Source: Cryptomeria japonica (lineage: Eukaryota; Streptophyta; Pinopsida; Cupressales; Cupressaceae). From it: a stretch of 64,000 nt of DNA. The notes beneath the pieces are model-generated. The model had not been told where the DNA came from. It ran no database searches and worked only from the letters and a program-made list of their open reading frames with translations. The stretch is from the NCBI RefSeq assembly GCF_030272615.1, contig NC_081405.1:309597374-309661373 (forward strand). Reading direction: 5' to 3'. This document shows positions 37,022-49,639 of the stretch, in pieces (the first letter of the stretch is position 1; each line of letters starts with the position of its first letter). The translations under genes and the position numbers were made by a program.

Positions 37022-39604
37022 TTATGGTGTATCATCAAAATCAAGCCTCTTCGATGCAATACGCGGCTCTGTAGATGGCTGCAAAACCACAATTCAAAAA
37101 CCAAGTTAGAATTCATTGGTAGAAAATAGTTCACAATTAACAACATAACTATGCATTTAACTATAGTTCCTTTGCAATTTAAATGTAGACTACCTCATCG
37201 GCTGATCTAGGAGCTAATGTCTTCATTCTCCTCTCCTTGTCACTCTTAAGATTTTTCTTAAAGACATACTTAAATGGATCCACGTTATGGCCAAACCACG
37301 AAGGGGATAAATGTACAATTAATACAATGTACTAACATAAATATATCAAAAACACTTAAAAGCTATAATATAGAAAACAATGACGTACTTGTTCCTAAGA
37401 TGCTTCTCCAATGGACTGAGGATGGCTCACCATCGATGGAGAAACTGTTGCTATTACCTATACAAAAAATGTTTAACGATTAAATACAATTAATATAATG
37501 ATAATTATTGTATGTTAAAAACAATTAATTTAATATATCAAACAAAAGTGTATTGAATCCTAAGATGCTTCTCCAGTGCACGAAGGAGGGTTCTCCATTG
37601 ATGAAATAGGTATGGATATTTCTTGTATGAAAAAACTATAAGATTATAATATATCACAAGTTCACATGTATGCGTGGATATAATCATGAAATCAAGGAAA
37701 TAAAGTAGAGATACATACCTCTGCCCTCTCTTGATCCACTGGCAAATCAGGTGCATTCAACAAATCCACATAGCTCAATGGCTGTTGTACATTTAAAATA
37801 GACAAAAAACACTAATCAATCTACAAACCCCGACTAATACTTTATTTTAACATTTTCAAACAATTGTACAACTAAAAATGTGTTCAATTACCTTCTTCCC
37901 ATGTTTTGGCATCTTCGAGAAATTCTTTTTCTTAGGATGAGCCCTAGAAGCTTAGGGGGTACCCTAAAAAAACAAAATTAACATGAGATATTAGTATAGA
38001 AAATATATTAAACATAATTTTAAAAATCTAAAATGAAATGACTTGCATATTCCATCAAAATAATACATAACAAGGGTTGTACAAAATATGATACTGTATA
38101 GCCTTGTAGGCCAAAATCAATCGCTGAGAGCATGATGTCATCAATCTGGGACATTTGGTCCCTTGTCAACACCTACAAACCAAAAATGGGACCAAGAATT
38201 AAAGATAGTTAGTGTATCTTGTATTTTTTTGAATTCAAAGTGTACTATTCTATTTTAACATGTTATAAAATTTATTCCTGAGGCATTGAAGTTGTAGCTG
38301 TAGTAAATGGGGGAGGAGTATGGGATACCACTGCTGCATCCTGAAATGCATATTATTTGTCTCAATCTAAATTGATCTATAACTGAAAATTCATTTATGT
38401 AATTACAAATTTAAAGTGACTAATAAATAAAATGCAATGAATTCAAATCAACACACTTGTGTATGTCGCTCATGGGCAAACACCATGTCCATCAACTCAT
38501 TTGTCAGCATGAAATCTTCAGTCGTGCGAGCCTGACATCTCCTCCCACAAATCATGCACAGATGAGATGTGGATCCATCTGCATTGGCTACATCATCTAT
38601 CCCCAAGCATATCCTTGAGAAACTTACACACATATATTGGATGGGCTCTCGTCGCCACCTGGAGCAACTAATGGCTCATCATCCAATACAATAGGGGGTG
38701 CTAATGATGTCCCATGCTAGATGATGGCACCAGTAAATGTTGTGATCATCTGAAGAGTCTGTAGCTCCATCAAATCTTTCACCTCTACTAGGACAACCCG
38801 ATGCACCTTGGGTTTGGGTTCTAGGGGGTGGCGACTCTCCACAGGTAATCGCCTATGGGCTTCAGGTCTATCTTGGGTAGAGCCACCACCTATACCATGG
38901 AACTCTCTCATGTCAAAATAGTTTGGGCTCACATTGAGCACAAACTCACAATATACTTTTCTCAAAATATATAATGGCACCTCATAATTAGTACAAGGTG
39001 GATCAACAAAGACCATCCACCACCTCTGCCAAAAATGATTCTTCATCTGCACATTGGTACACCAATGTATCGGAAACCTCTTTGCATTAAGAGGTAATGA
39101 CTGACAAGTTTTGGGATCAATGAAAAGGACACATATTTATTGTCTATTAATATTTTTGTTTTTTACTCCCTCGTATGATAGCTCATCGACATAGAATTGA
39201 TGACACCTATCCCTAAAGTTTGCCCATTTGGTAATATGTGTGGAAACAACTATGGCACCACTAGTTAATGTTTCTAGGCTAGTGGCAAGGGATTGATGAT
39301 GCTCAAGTTCAGATGTTTTCAATTTAACAATCAGTCTATTGATTTAAGATGTATTTTTTCCTAACTGATTAATTAATTGCTCATGTGTTTTAGGTGTGTG
39401 GTCAAAAGGAAGAATTGGGGGTGTATCTTATGGGTTTTCAAGAGGTTCATTTGGTTGTTCTTGTTGTGGATTACAAGAATCTAGTTTTTGAAACAAAAAA
39501 TAAAAAATCTAATCAAAATTAATGAAATTAAATTCAAAATGTAAAACAAATTGAACAAACGGAAAGAAAGACAAAAATTAACAAAAACTAGCCTTGACCC
39601 ATAG
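37022..39604 (-). pseudogene. Multi-exon accessory gene of the transposon, unknown function
   Basis: On the minus strand a short start exon (MGQG, about 39604-39593) is followed by a long exon from 39480 (DSCNPQQEQPNEPLENP, HEQLINQLGKN, HQSLATSLETLTSGAIVVST, HITKWANFRDRCHQFYVDEL, MKNHFWQRWWMVFVDPPCTN, YEVPLYILRKVYCEFVLNVS) to about 38455, with four stops and one shift. Exon-like pieces with AG acceptors, most with GT donors, follow: 38281-38340, 38095-38172 (VLTRDQMSQIDDIMLSAIDF), 37892-37963, 37719-37781 (PLSYVDLLNAPDLPVDQE), about 37549-37621, 37389-37457, 37194-37331 (FGHNVDPFKYVFKKNLKSDK) and 37022-37078 (PSTEPRIASKRLDFDDTP, stop). No known domain was recognised. It is convergent with the transposase gene, so probably a second transposon protein. 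Confidence 0.6.
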
Positions 39605-39979
39605 TATCTGGAGGAGAAATCTAGCACCCCATTCACAGTTTAGGAGAGAAAATGAAGAAAAAACAAACTAAAAACATGCTTTTCATGGGAAAATTAGACC
39701 TAATTTTTTTTTTTAACTTTTTTTGATAGGTACCGCGTACGTGGTTCTTTTGAGATTATTAGTGTTAATGCACTCATTTTCCTATAAGTTGCACGTATGC
39801 ACTCATTTTTCTAGAGGTAGCTCATACACACTACTTTCCCTAAAAGCAGCACATACGTGCTACCTTCTCTAGGCTCGAGAACAACAAACCTAAGCTTGTG
39901 CATAGTCATTTCAAATTTTAGAATCACGTATGTGCTGCTTGTTTTTCCATGTTTTTTCTAGGTGGTGTCTAGTTTTTCG
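39605..39979. other. Right subterminal region of the transposon, non-coding
   Basis: A short T-run (39708-39716) is followed by GGTACCGCGTACGTGG, GTTGCACGTATGCACTC, AGCACATACGTGCTACC and ATCACGTATGTGCTGC. These are related palindromic words close to the end. No gene is seen. They may be transposase-binding or promoter sites for the minus-strand gene (inference). Confidence 0.5.
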
Positions 39980-40003
39980 ACCACCATCTTTGTGCACATA
40001 CCC
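39980..40003 (-). repeat. Right terminal inverted repeat of the DNA transposon
   Basis: ACCACCATCTTTGTGCACAT plus ACCC is the reverse complement of the left end with one mismatch. TTAT follows directly. Confidence 0.92.
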
Positions 40004-41500
40004 TTATGTACTATATTCCTATTCAGTTGTCTTTGTACCAAATCCCACTATGAAAAGTATCTTGACTCAGTAAGAGGTGGGAATGAATAATAGACTGACC
40101 TGGGTTTCAAAGGTTTAGGAATTTGATCTAGATATCTAACCAACCAAGTTAGTCCAGGGGCAAGGATTATGTCATTTAATAGCTGAAAACAAGGAAAAGG
40201 AAGATAAAGTGCCACTAACTTTATTTGTCAACTTGCAAGACGAATGCTTCATCGATGTGGCTCACAACTTGACTTATGGAGAATGCTCTGAGCATTTAAC
40301 TACAAAAGAAAAGAGAAATCTAAGATTGAAGGTGGCTAAATATGTGATTGTGGATGATATCTTATACAAAAAAGGCTTGGATGGGTCATTCTTACGGTGC
40401 ATTGATGAGGAACAATAGGAGAAGCTTTTACAAGTTTTTCATAATGAGGCATGTCGAGGACACTATTCATCTATAGTAACAACTTTTAAAATCCTTGGGA
40501 GTTGTTACTACTGACCAGGTATGTTTAAATATGCATATAAATGGGTTGCAGGCTATGCGAAATGTAAGTTATTCTTAGGAAGACCCCAATTAGTTGCATT
40601 ACCATTAAGGCCGATATTCATAGATGAACCCTTCAAACATTGGGGTTTATATTTCATTGGTCTATTGAATCCCTCGTCAAGTGCTAGTCATACTCATATC
40701 CTCACAACTATAGATTATTTTACGAAGTGGGTAGAAGCAGTCCCGATCAGGAAGACTACTTCATAAATTGTTTGTAATTTCCAGAAAGAGAATATCTTAA
40801 CTACGTTTGGTGTACCCTGGAAGATCGTGATCGATAATGCCCCAAATTTCTCTTTTGAAGAACTGAACTTATTTTCTTATGATTATGGCATTTTCTTATC
40901 TCATTCTTTAGCTTACTATTCACAAAGAAATGGCCAGGCTAAATCTGGGAACAAGAATTTGAGTTCTATAATGCAAAAATTGGTGACTAAGAATGCAAAG
41001 GATTAGCATAAAAGGCTATATGAAGAATTGTGGGTAGATAGGACCTCTCCTAAAAGGGCCATAGGTATGACACCATTTGAATTTGTATACGAAGTAGAAG
41101 CTCAATTATCCCTACCTCTGGAATTATTAGCTGCTAGGTTGCAGAAAGTGATAGAGGATGAATTCTTCCAAAGTTCTCTAGAAAAGAGAATTATGTACCT
41201 TTCAAAAATTAAAGAAGAGAGGCAAGAGTTGGCTCATCACATCACTGCATATCAGACTAGGGTAAAGAATTTTTTTGATCGCAGAGCTAGACTACGACAA
41301 TTTATGCTAGGAGATCAAGTCCTACTCTGGGACAAACGTAGGGAACCAAAAGGAGCTCATAAGAAATTTGATTCTCTATAGAAATGACCATTCACAATCA
41401 AACGGGTATTGGGTCCTAACTCATTTAAACTTGAATACCCTAATGGAGTTTCACTGCCCTTATCCTATAATGGGCAAGATTTAAAGTTGTATTAATTATA
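40004..41500 (+). pseudogene. RNase H end and integrase, gypsy copy A, broken
   Basis: The reading resumes right after the transposon: YVLYSYSVVFVPNP. A spacer (40209-40418) leads to the integrase zinc finger (HNEACRGHYSS, CYY, GYAKCKLF) and core: GLYFIGLLNPSSSASHTHIL (first Asp of the D-D-E triad replaced by Tyr in WGLYFIG), DYFTKWVEAVPI, KIVIDNAPNFSFEELN (second Asp kept), NGQAKSGNKNLSS (Glu replaced by Lys). The C-terminal part is 41028-41381: DRTSPKRAIGMTPFEFVYEV, RRARLRQFMLGDQVLLWDKR. It ends before LTR2. No chromodomain was seen. Confidence 0.87.
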
Positions 41501-42447
41501 AGTAGGTCTTCTTCTGCATTGTACACAGGTTTTTATTGTGTTGTTTGTTTTTCTTTATGTGTGTTTGTTGTGGTCAGACCTTTGTCCTTCTCCACTTGCA
41601 TATGAAACTAGAGATTCTAAGTTCCATTCCTATTCCTTCTCAGTCCCGGTCCCTAGTCAGAGCTGATGTTACCCCATTATTTGTCTTTAACAAAACAATG
41701 TGTATTTAATGTTTCTTTCCTCATCGGTTTGATCCATCCTTAGCTATGCACCTTTCCTTTATAATTTTTTTTTTTTTCTGTCCCAACGAACCTGTGTATT
41801 GGTTGAAGGTTTAAGGTTCAACTAGTGCCTTCATGTGTGTCGCGGTTTTGTTTTGTTGTTAAGCAAGTGAACGTTAATGTGTTAAGTCAGTTTTGAACTT
41901 CAACTTTTCAATCATTCTTATAGAGGTTCAAGGTTCAAGGCTCAATGTCCTCCTTTATGTTTGTGAAAAGTTTTTACTCATTCCCCATGTTGTGTTGAGC
42001 CGCAAGGTGGAAGTCCTTATGTTTTCTCAAGATTGAGTTTGAACCGTTGAAATTCTTGTTAAATGGTTCAAAGTTCAAAAGTTCATTTCAAGTTGGCTCC
42101 GAGGACATTAATAACGCAAAGGTGGCACGATAAAAGGAATATTTTGAGCATATTATATTTTAAAATTTTAATTATGGAAAGAAATCATGAAAACTCAAGT
42201 CATTTGTGCGGAGTTGATATGTAATACAGAAATTTGTTAGGATCCTATCAAATCATGGGTTATCTCACATGTTGAGATGAATTATCATGAGGTGTGCATA
42301 GGTATTACTCAGTTTTTTTCTACCTCTTAATATGTGAATTCTCAAATTGTGAAATTGATAGTCATTGTTGTTGGAGAAGAAAAGGACATTGAAGGTAATT
42401 TCAACTCCATACTTCTGAGGGTTTCACAGATTTCATGTTCGTAAGAG

Positions 42448-42543
42448 GTGAGCTTTTAATAATTTCTTCTCCGCTATGTTACTAGCTCAGAAAGTCAATA
42501 TAGAAAAACTCTTTGTTTTGGAATAGAATTTTGTTCTTTCTAG
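42448..42543 (+). other. Putative 5'-UTR intron in LTR2
   Basis: This is the counterpart of the LTR1 site: AGAG|GTGAGC and TTGTTCTTTCTAG|. The spacing to the ORF start is the same. LTR3 has lost it by deletion. Confidence 0.45.
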
Positions 42544-42553
42544 AAATTGTTTG

Positions 42554-45500
42554 ATGAATGCAAAAGCGGACATTATGAGGCCGTCTCTTCCAAAGCTCAG
42601 CCACACATCATTCTTAGTTAGTATACTTCCAGAACTAGGTGATAGTTATTTGGCCCAAGGTGACTTAGGATATTTTTTAGAAAGAGCTAGAAACCTTGAG
42701 GCTAACTCAATGATGAAAAGAATAGTTAGAAGTGGTTTGATTGAAGCTATTGCATTCCCAACTACCACTCCTTGTTCAAAATTGGTGATAGCATGTATGA
42801 ATAGGTATGATGTTGGTAACAAGTGGATTAGGACCAGGAGTGGTGAATTGTTAGTAGAAATTAACAGAGAAATGGTGATGGTTGCAATTGGAATCCCTCA
42901 TAAAGAGTCGTATGAAGATTGTTCCATTGGTACCTCATACGCATTTTTATCTGATAAGAAAAGCAATTATAAAAGCATCATTGCAAGAAATTAACTTCTA
43001 AAAGTTTAGAAAGGGGGGTCCCGATTACCCAAACCTCTTACAAGAGAGAATTTCATAATGAAGGTGTAGGATATAGTGATTTTGTTAAAAAAACTCAAAG
43101 GGAATTCACACGCTTTCTACTGGGAAGACTAGATGTATTTTTACATTCAGGTATTGTTAGGTGGTGAGGTATATCTTGACTGGGCATAGGTTATATTTGA
43201 AAGGCTTCATGAGGGTTTGAGTAATTTTGTTGGAATGTCTATTTTTTATATGTCCTCATATCTATTTTATATACTAGCTTGTACGAGAGAGTGGCAAGGG
43301 TTACATCACAATCCTTGGGTAGATGACATGAAGGTTTATGATTTCTATCCACACCTACAACAACATAGATATGCAAAAAATGTTACAAGATGGAATGATG
43401 TTTTTACAGGTAGACTTGTCTTTGAACTTTAGGGAGACACAAATAAAAGAATGTTAGTCGAAGCCATGGAGTTGGTTAGTATATATGGAATCTATTTTAT
43501 CCAAATTCCCATATTTACTTACATTATAGTGGGATGCTTAGAAGGTGAACCATTCAAATTGCCCAGGTGTGCCTTTGATAGTTATGTGCTCACTATAGTT
43601 TGCAGACAACTTGCCCACATTGATAAAAAGTTAGGGGTGAAGAGTAAATATGGAGTTGCCTTCCCAATTGAAATTGGATATTATAGTTGTAAGTTAATTT
43701 CTGATGCTTTGAACCTAGAATTAGAGTTCAAGAAACTAAATTTACAGCCCTACAATTCCCAATGAAGGTTTGATAGCAGAGGGTATGTTGTATTACATCT
43801 AAATGTTAACATCAATTTATTTCATGTACCCCAATTAGAAGACTATTGGGAAAATTGTTGTGATGAATTTGAAGTAAGAAGGAGATTATGGTCAAGGTTC
43901 ACTCTGCAGCAGATTGTTACAATGAGGTTGTCGATAAATGTGGCAGGAATACAAGAAGAGGAGAGGGAAGATATGTTGGATCCTAAATTCCATGTAAGGG
44001 CTCAAGGGAAACCCATCCATGAAATCAACTGGGATACGAGAGAAAAAGAAAGTATCTAAGTCAAGTCTTTAAATGTCATAAGGAGAATAGAGAAGTGGTT
44101 AAGGGACCGTAAATTTAGAAAAGAGCCAATTACTACTCCTAAAGGATTAACAGTTGGTCAACCTCATGCTACAACACAAATTCCTACTTCCTTATCTAAT
44201 GTAATTGTTGGTGTTGCAGGTGCCACAAGGCCAAAAATTGGAGAGGTTCAAACCAAGAGATCAAAGAAATCCCCATTGAGTTCCTCAATGGTTTAAGTCA
44301 CCCATTCCAGGAGCAGAAAGTAAAATAGGAAACCAGTGGTGGACCAGATTGTTGCGGACTTAGATTCAAAGTGAAGAAACACAAGTGACCATGGATGAAC
44401 AAGTGTTAAATAACCCTTTGGTGCAGGATGCAGATGCACAGAAAGAACCTGAAGAAAATCCAAATCTAATGAGCACCATGACTATTGCCGATCCACCCAA
44501 TTATCAAACACCTCTACCCAAAGAAACTCCCAGTACTTCTCGATGGCTTGGAGCTTCAATTGGAAAGAAACACAGTGTAGTTCCTATAACTATTCCCATG
44601 GAGGATATGGTTAGTATGTGCCTTGTGAAAATATCCAAACCCAAAAAGATTAAAACAAAGGCTATGATGGAGGTTGATGATGAAATAGGGCACTCAGTAG
44701 AAGAAGTAGGTAAGCGTATCTTAGATAAAGACCCAGAAAAGGCCACTGAAAAGGATTTTATTTTTGATAAAATTGACCTGGGAGTTTCTTCAAGAGCTAT
44801 GGATGCCAAACATTTTGAATCCTCCACTAAAAGAATGATATCTAGAACCTAGAAAGATGAGAAGGATAAATGGGAATTGAAACAAGTTGTTACATAGATG
44901 GCATAATATATTAATGCCACACATCACCCGAGTCCTCAGCCTCTGACACAAACGTCATTGAATTTTGACCCTAATTCACCAGTAAACCAGAAGCTATGGG
45001 ATCAAGTCCAAAGAAGCCATATGATAGCTGATAATTTTGATGAGTGGCTTGACTCCATAGTCTAACAAGACACATACTACATTTCTAGCTTAATCAAGGT
45101 GTATGATAATGCCACAACTTTGAGTAAAGAGCTGGAGTTGGAAGCTACAACATGGGACAAAGAAATAAATAAATTGGTAGCAGTCTTAGCACTGATCAAT
45201 GATTTACAGAATTTTGGGGTCATGAAATTTCTTGCCGAGAAGACTGTGGATAACTTGGATGAACATGTACTATGTGTATCAAGAAAAAATGTTGAATGGA
45301 GAAACTCAATCATTAAACAGGGTCACAAAGAATCCATCAAATTATTAAATGGATTAAAAGAGCTCATTGATATGATACATAAAGATTTGAAAATGCATTG
45401 ATATAGAGCTCCTGAAGGATGATGGATAGACGATCGAGCTAGAAGCAGATATGGTCAAAACATTTAAGGAGAGAGAGCAGCTCATTAAAGAAACAAAGTC

Positions 45501-45831
45501 TCTGACTATGGATGATTTCTCCAAGGTGGCTAGGATAGAATCAATGTTAGTGGTTTTCTTTGATCATCTAGAGGCACATAAAATTATGGCCATACATGTA
45601 AACATAGCTAAAGAAGTATGGAAACAACACATTCTACATATTGGATTCTTGTACTATCAGGTCATCCTCAATTTCTCAATGACACACTTGGAGGGGTGGA
45701 ATGTACATGGTACTATGGAAAAATAGGACAAATTAGTAGTTTCCTCTACCATGTTGGAGTCTTGATTAGTTTATGGATGAGTTGTCATTCCATCTATGGT
45801 TCTTGTTCATTTAAGTTTTATCCAGTTTTAA
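42554..45831 (+). pseudogene. LTR-resident ORF, copy 2, best preserved
   Basis: Open from ATG 42554 for 147 codons (MNAKADIMRPSLPKLSHTSF, FLERARNLEANSMMKRIV, RSGELLVEINREMVMVAIGI), then broken, with further blocks at 43217-43432, 43451-43765, 44385-44852, 45099-45401 and 45451-45726. The nominal length is about 1,090 codons with two frame changes. The N-terminal third is globular and hydrophobic-rich, the middle is acidic and proline-rich (PPNYQTPLPKETPSTSRW), and the C-terminal third is highly charged and helical. The function is unknown. A plant-mobile-domain-like origin is only a guess. Confidence 0.8.
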
Positions 45832-46482
45832 GTAAACAATTTCTTTTAACTCTAGGATAGAGTTTAAAAACTGGGGTTATTTCAAAAACTATTAGCTTAG
45901 AGGCTATGTATGTAATTAAGCAAGCTTTATTTGAGGTCTGGAAAACTTTTTTTTGAATTGGCATACTTAGTTTTTTTTTGGAATTTTTCATGTAGACATT
46001 TGACATGTGAATGAAATGATATGTTTTGCACAACCTCCAAATCTATGTATTTGAATGATAGAGAAAATCTCTTTAGGGATATATGTTTGCGTGCAAAATA
46101 TTTTACTTCATTGATTATCCGCTTATTATAAGTCTTTGAATCCATTTGATTAATGAAAATCATTGTTTGTTGTCGTTTAAATAATTTTGATCCCCATTGT
46201 CCATTGAGGCATGAGTGAGTATCGATCATCATTTATGCTACACTGAGTATACTTGGTGAGATAAGTTTTACATAAGTGTGAAGTGTTCAAAGTTTAAGTC
46301 TGTGAGCTTTACATTTATGAATAATTATTTTGTGGCATTCATATTGTGTTGACAAATGGATGCAAAGGGTAAACCAATACTTGGTTCACCCAAATGTTGG
46401 TTTCCTTTTCTTTCATCAAGGGTATGCATGAGTCATCATTAAAAATATTAAAGGAAGTTAAATCTATTAACCAACAGATTTT

Positions 46483-46500
46483 TGGCGACTCTATTGGGGA
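46483..46500 (+). promoter_or_regulatory. Primer-binding site of gypsy copy B (tRNA-Arg type)
   Basis: TGGCGACTCTATTGGGGA lies six bases after the LTR2 end. TGGCGACTC complements a tRNA 3' end GAGTCGCCA, which fits a tRNA-Arg whose acceptor stem starts GACTC; Tat/Ogre elements are known to use such a primer. The position fixes LTR2 as ending at 46476. Confidence 0.8.
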
Positions 46501-46559
46501 GTCGAATAACAAGATTACTCTCATGGTTATAGGTTATATAGAATTATCTTGTGAAATTT

Positions 46560-47660
46560 TTTAAGTCTATATAGTTCTATCAAAATTGTGCATTGTGAAC
46601 TGGCTAGAGCCAAGAAGATACACTAGGTCTCAAAGGTGTGAAGGAATATTCGACCACGTATTTCAAGAATTGCAAAATCTTAACTTTCAGCTGTCCTTTA
46701 CACCCAAGAGACAATCAAGAAGTAGACCTCCTTATCCTTCTCCTAACCCTTCATTCCCTGTATCTTCAATTTATCAAGCCCTAATGTTGCATGGTGTTAT
46801 CTTAACCAGTGTAATCAACCCAACACCCCTTAATATAATTCTTCTGATGGCAGCCAACAATCCTTAGGGAGCCGCAGTAGGTCTATTAAATCTTGGTTTA
46901 AATTTGAACACTTTACCCAAATGAGCGACAAATCATTTTCCTAAATTCAGTGGTGATGGGAAGGTCACAATCGATCAAAATTTAAATGCATTTAATGTTG
47001 CATGTGGTTTAATAGCCATCCAGCATGAAGATGTTGTAGTAAGGTTGTCTATATAAACATTAACTGAGGTTGTTGTAGATTGGTTTTATCATTTGCCAAA
47101 TAGCATAATAACAAAATGGAAAGATTTGAAAACTAGGTTTGAGGCTAGGTTCAAGGTAATAGAATATGAACATTCCCCTTTGGTGAAGTTATCTCAATTA
47201 AAAAAAGAGATCCCTGAATCTATGAGAGATTTCGTGGCTAGGTTTTATAAAATTGTCCATAAAATTCTTGCAAATCTGAAACCTTCAGATGATAACTTGA
47301 AATATTTTTTCATAAACTCCATGCCCTCAGAGATAAGTTTCTTGATTCACATACAAAGAGTTGCAACTTTGAATGATGTTGTAACACTCGTTATTGAGTT
47401 AGAAGATGACTTAATTATTGTAGGAAAATGATAAAAGGGAAGTGCAAGTGGATAATGCGCAACCCTCTACCTCCTTAGACACTATAATACAAAGGCTGAT
47501 GAATGATGTCATAACACTCAAAAGATAGTTACCTAAGGCTAGTGTATCTTACCGACAACCTTATCAAAACATACCAAGGAAGATTACAAATCAGTCTATG
47601 GGAATTAGGAATAAAGCCTTACAATTGCCTCTAGCTCAACAAAGACTAACAATTGAAGCT
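46560..47660 (+). pseudogene. gag of gypsy copy B, broken
   Basis: It aligns with copy A: CIVNWLEPRRYTRSQRCEG, VFQELQNLNFQLSFTPKRQS, a proline/serine-rich stretch (PPYPSPNPSFPVSS), then LKTRFEARFKVIEYEHSPLV, LSQLKKEIPESMRDFVARFY and LVIELEDDLIIVGK. The capsid core is continuous from 47093 to 47431. No zinc knuckle is seen here either, so the family may lack one. Confidence 0.82.
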
Positions 47661-47789
47661 CCACAACTTAAGAGGAATATGTGTGTTTTCCATCTCAATG
47701 ATGATCATGATGGTTGTTCTTGTCTAGAGATGGTGCGATATGCATGAATGATAAATACATGAGAGGCCATAAGTGGACTTGGTCTAGAA

Positions 47790-49428
47790 GATGAAGTCCA
47801 TGGGCAACCTAGTGACTCTGGAATATGAATCAGATTTAGACAGAGGAGGTGATATATTGGTGACCCTTGGAGACACTTCTTGTGCCATCCTCATTAGAAA
47901 TCAACATCAATCCAAAAATATAAGTACCACTAACTTTCTCGAAACCATATCCAAAGGTAAAGAACCTTTGAACCGGAACTCAGAGAATGGTTCAAGAGTT
48001 CAAGAGGTTCAGATGTTGAAGCGTGCTGACCTCGATACTTCTTTTGATATTGTTGAATTTTGTAAGGCATATAAAATTTAGATTTCTCCAACTAAATATC
48101 TTAGGTTGTATCCTAAAGAGAGAAAATATTATTAAATATGTATAGGGGAATCTTCTCAGTTGCAGTACACCAAAATGCCATTGATTAATCTTGAATCCTC
48201 ACAAGATGAAAAAGATACCAAATCTACGGAGTTGTCTAGTACTATTCTAACGTCATTATCTAATGAACCAATTGAATTACCATTAGTACTTGACCAAAGG
48301 CCCGAACCATTTTATGTGTCATTATTTGTCAATGGATATAAACTTAATAATTTCATTATTGATTTGGGAGCCTCTGATAATATTATGCCTTCTGCAGTTA
48401 CTAAAGCATTATGTCTTTCACTCAAACTTGGTAAATGATATTCAATGGACTCAAAGTGAATTCCTTTACTAGGTCAAATCAAAGATGCGCAAGTTGCTCT
48501 GGCAGTACATCCTAACAAAAAAGTGAAGTTGACTATTTTGGTTGTTGATATTCCCGTAAGTTATGGAATGTTGTTAAGAAGGACTTTTGGTAAGGATTTG
48601 GGAGGAGAAATTAAAATAGATTGGACTAAGGAAATAATTCCCATTGGTAAGAAAAAATTTGCTCTTCAACCTGAACCAAAGTCCAAATATATAGTTTTTC
48701 CCTCTGATGATCGAAAATCTCAAATATTGTATCAAGAATGTGATATAGAAAATTATTTTCTCTTCTCTGATGATAAGAAAGGTACACTAGAAGATGTAGT
48801 GGATGCTACTGCAGGCTTGTGGGAAATGGAGTTTGATGAGAGTTGTGCATTGGTTGGATCTGGTGCTGGAGTAGTGCTCATTTCTCCATAAGGTGAAAAA
48901 AATCCTTTTTCATTCAAATTTGAATTGAAAAACACTAATAACACTGCAAAATATAAGGAATTGTTGGTAGGAATAGAGCAAGCTAGCAAAAGAGGAATCA
49001 AATTGTTGAGCACCAAAGGTGATGTAGAATTAATTATTAAATAGGTATGAGGTTTTTTCTTGGTAAATAATGAAAGGCTTGGACATTACACAAACAAATT
49101 CTGGGATGAGATTGAATATTTTGATGCTTTCTCAATTGAAGCCATTCCTAGAGATCAAACTTCCCATGTAGACTCCTTCGCAGTGTCGACGTCTTTATTA
49201 TTCCCACACCTATATTTTGGTGTGGGTGTTTATAGGATTGAAGTTATATATCACCCTAATGTACCCGATAATTCAAATTTTTGGAAATTATTTGGAAATG
49301 ATAAACACATCAATAAGTTCTTACAAAATTCTGAAATATTTGCCTCTTCTTTCTTAGAAGGGTCTGAGAATGAATGTAATGAGTTTTGTCTAGATACAAT
49401 GGGAGGTTCTCATAGGGAAGTTTTTTAG
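47790..49428 (+). pseudogene. Protease and RNase H-like domain, gypsy copy B, broken
   Basis: Protease: LPLVLDQRPEPFYVSLFVNG then NNFIIDLGASDNIMPSAVTK (48340-48410), active site DLGAS, and LLRRTFGKDLGGEIKIDW. The RNase H-like domain follows at about 48810-49200: GLWEMEFDESCALVGSGAGV, NNTAKYKELLVGIEQASKRG, STKGDVELIIK, ERLGHYTNKFWDEIEYFDAF and IPRDQTSHVDSFAVSTSLL. The D, E, D, D positions of RNase H can be placed at EFDES, KYKELL, KGDVE and HVDSF (the expected AEYEALL helix has lost its first Glu). A charged link leads to RT. Confidence 0.78.
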
Positions 49429-49639
49429 TTGAAGGGAAATTGAATTCCAAAAGGCATGGTATCCTTAGAACGTCTCTTTGATTGCAATGATAGGTATGTC
49501 AAAGAAAATGTTTCTCAAACTACTAACACATCAGGAGAATATGAAAAGATTAGTTTAGGTGATGAAAATAACCGAAAGATGGTCAATTTAGGCAAGTGCT
49601 ACAACCCTAAAGAAAGAATTTTGTTTATTAAATTGTTAC

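Larger units (their letters stand above)
41667..46476 (+). repeat. LTR2 (shared middle LTR) of the composite
   Basis: It starts TGTTACCCCATTATTTG directly after the end of integrase A and ends TTAACCAACA, six bases before the PBS of copy B. Its length is 4,810 bases. It aligns with LTR1 throughout, including the poly-T tract, the putative intron (42448-42543) and the ORF (42554-45831). It acts both as 3' LTR of copy A and 5' LTR of copy B. Confidence 0.9.
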
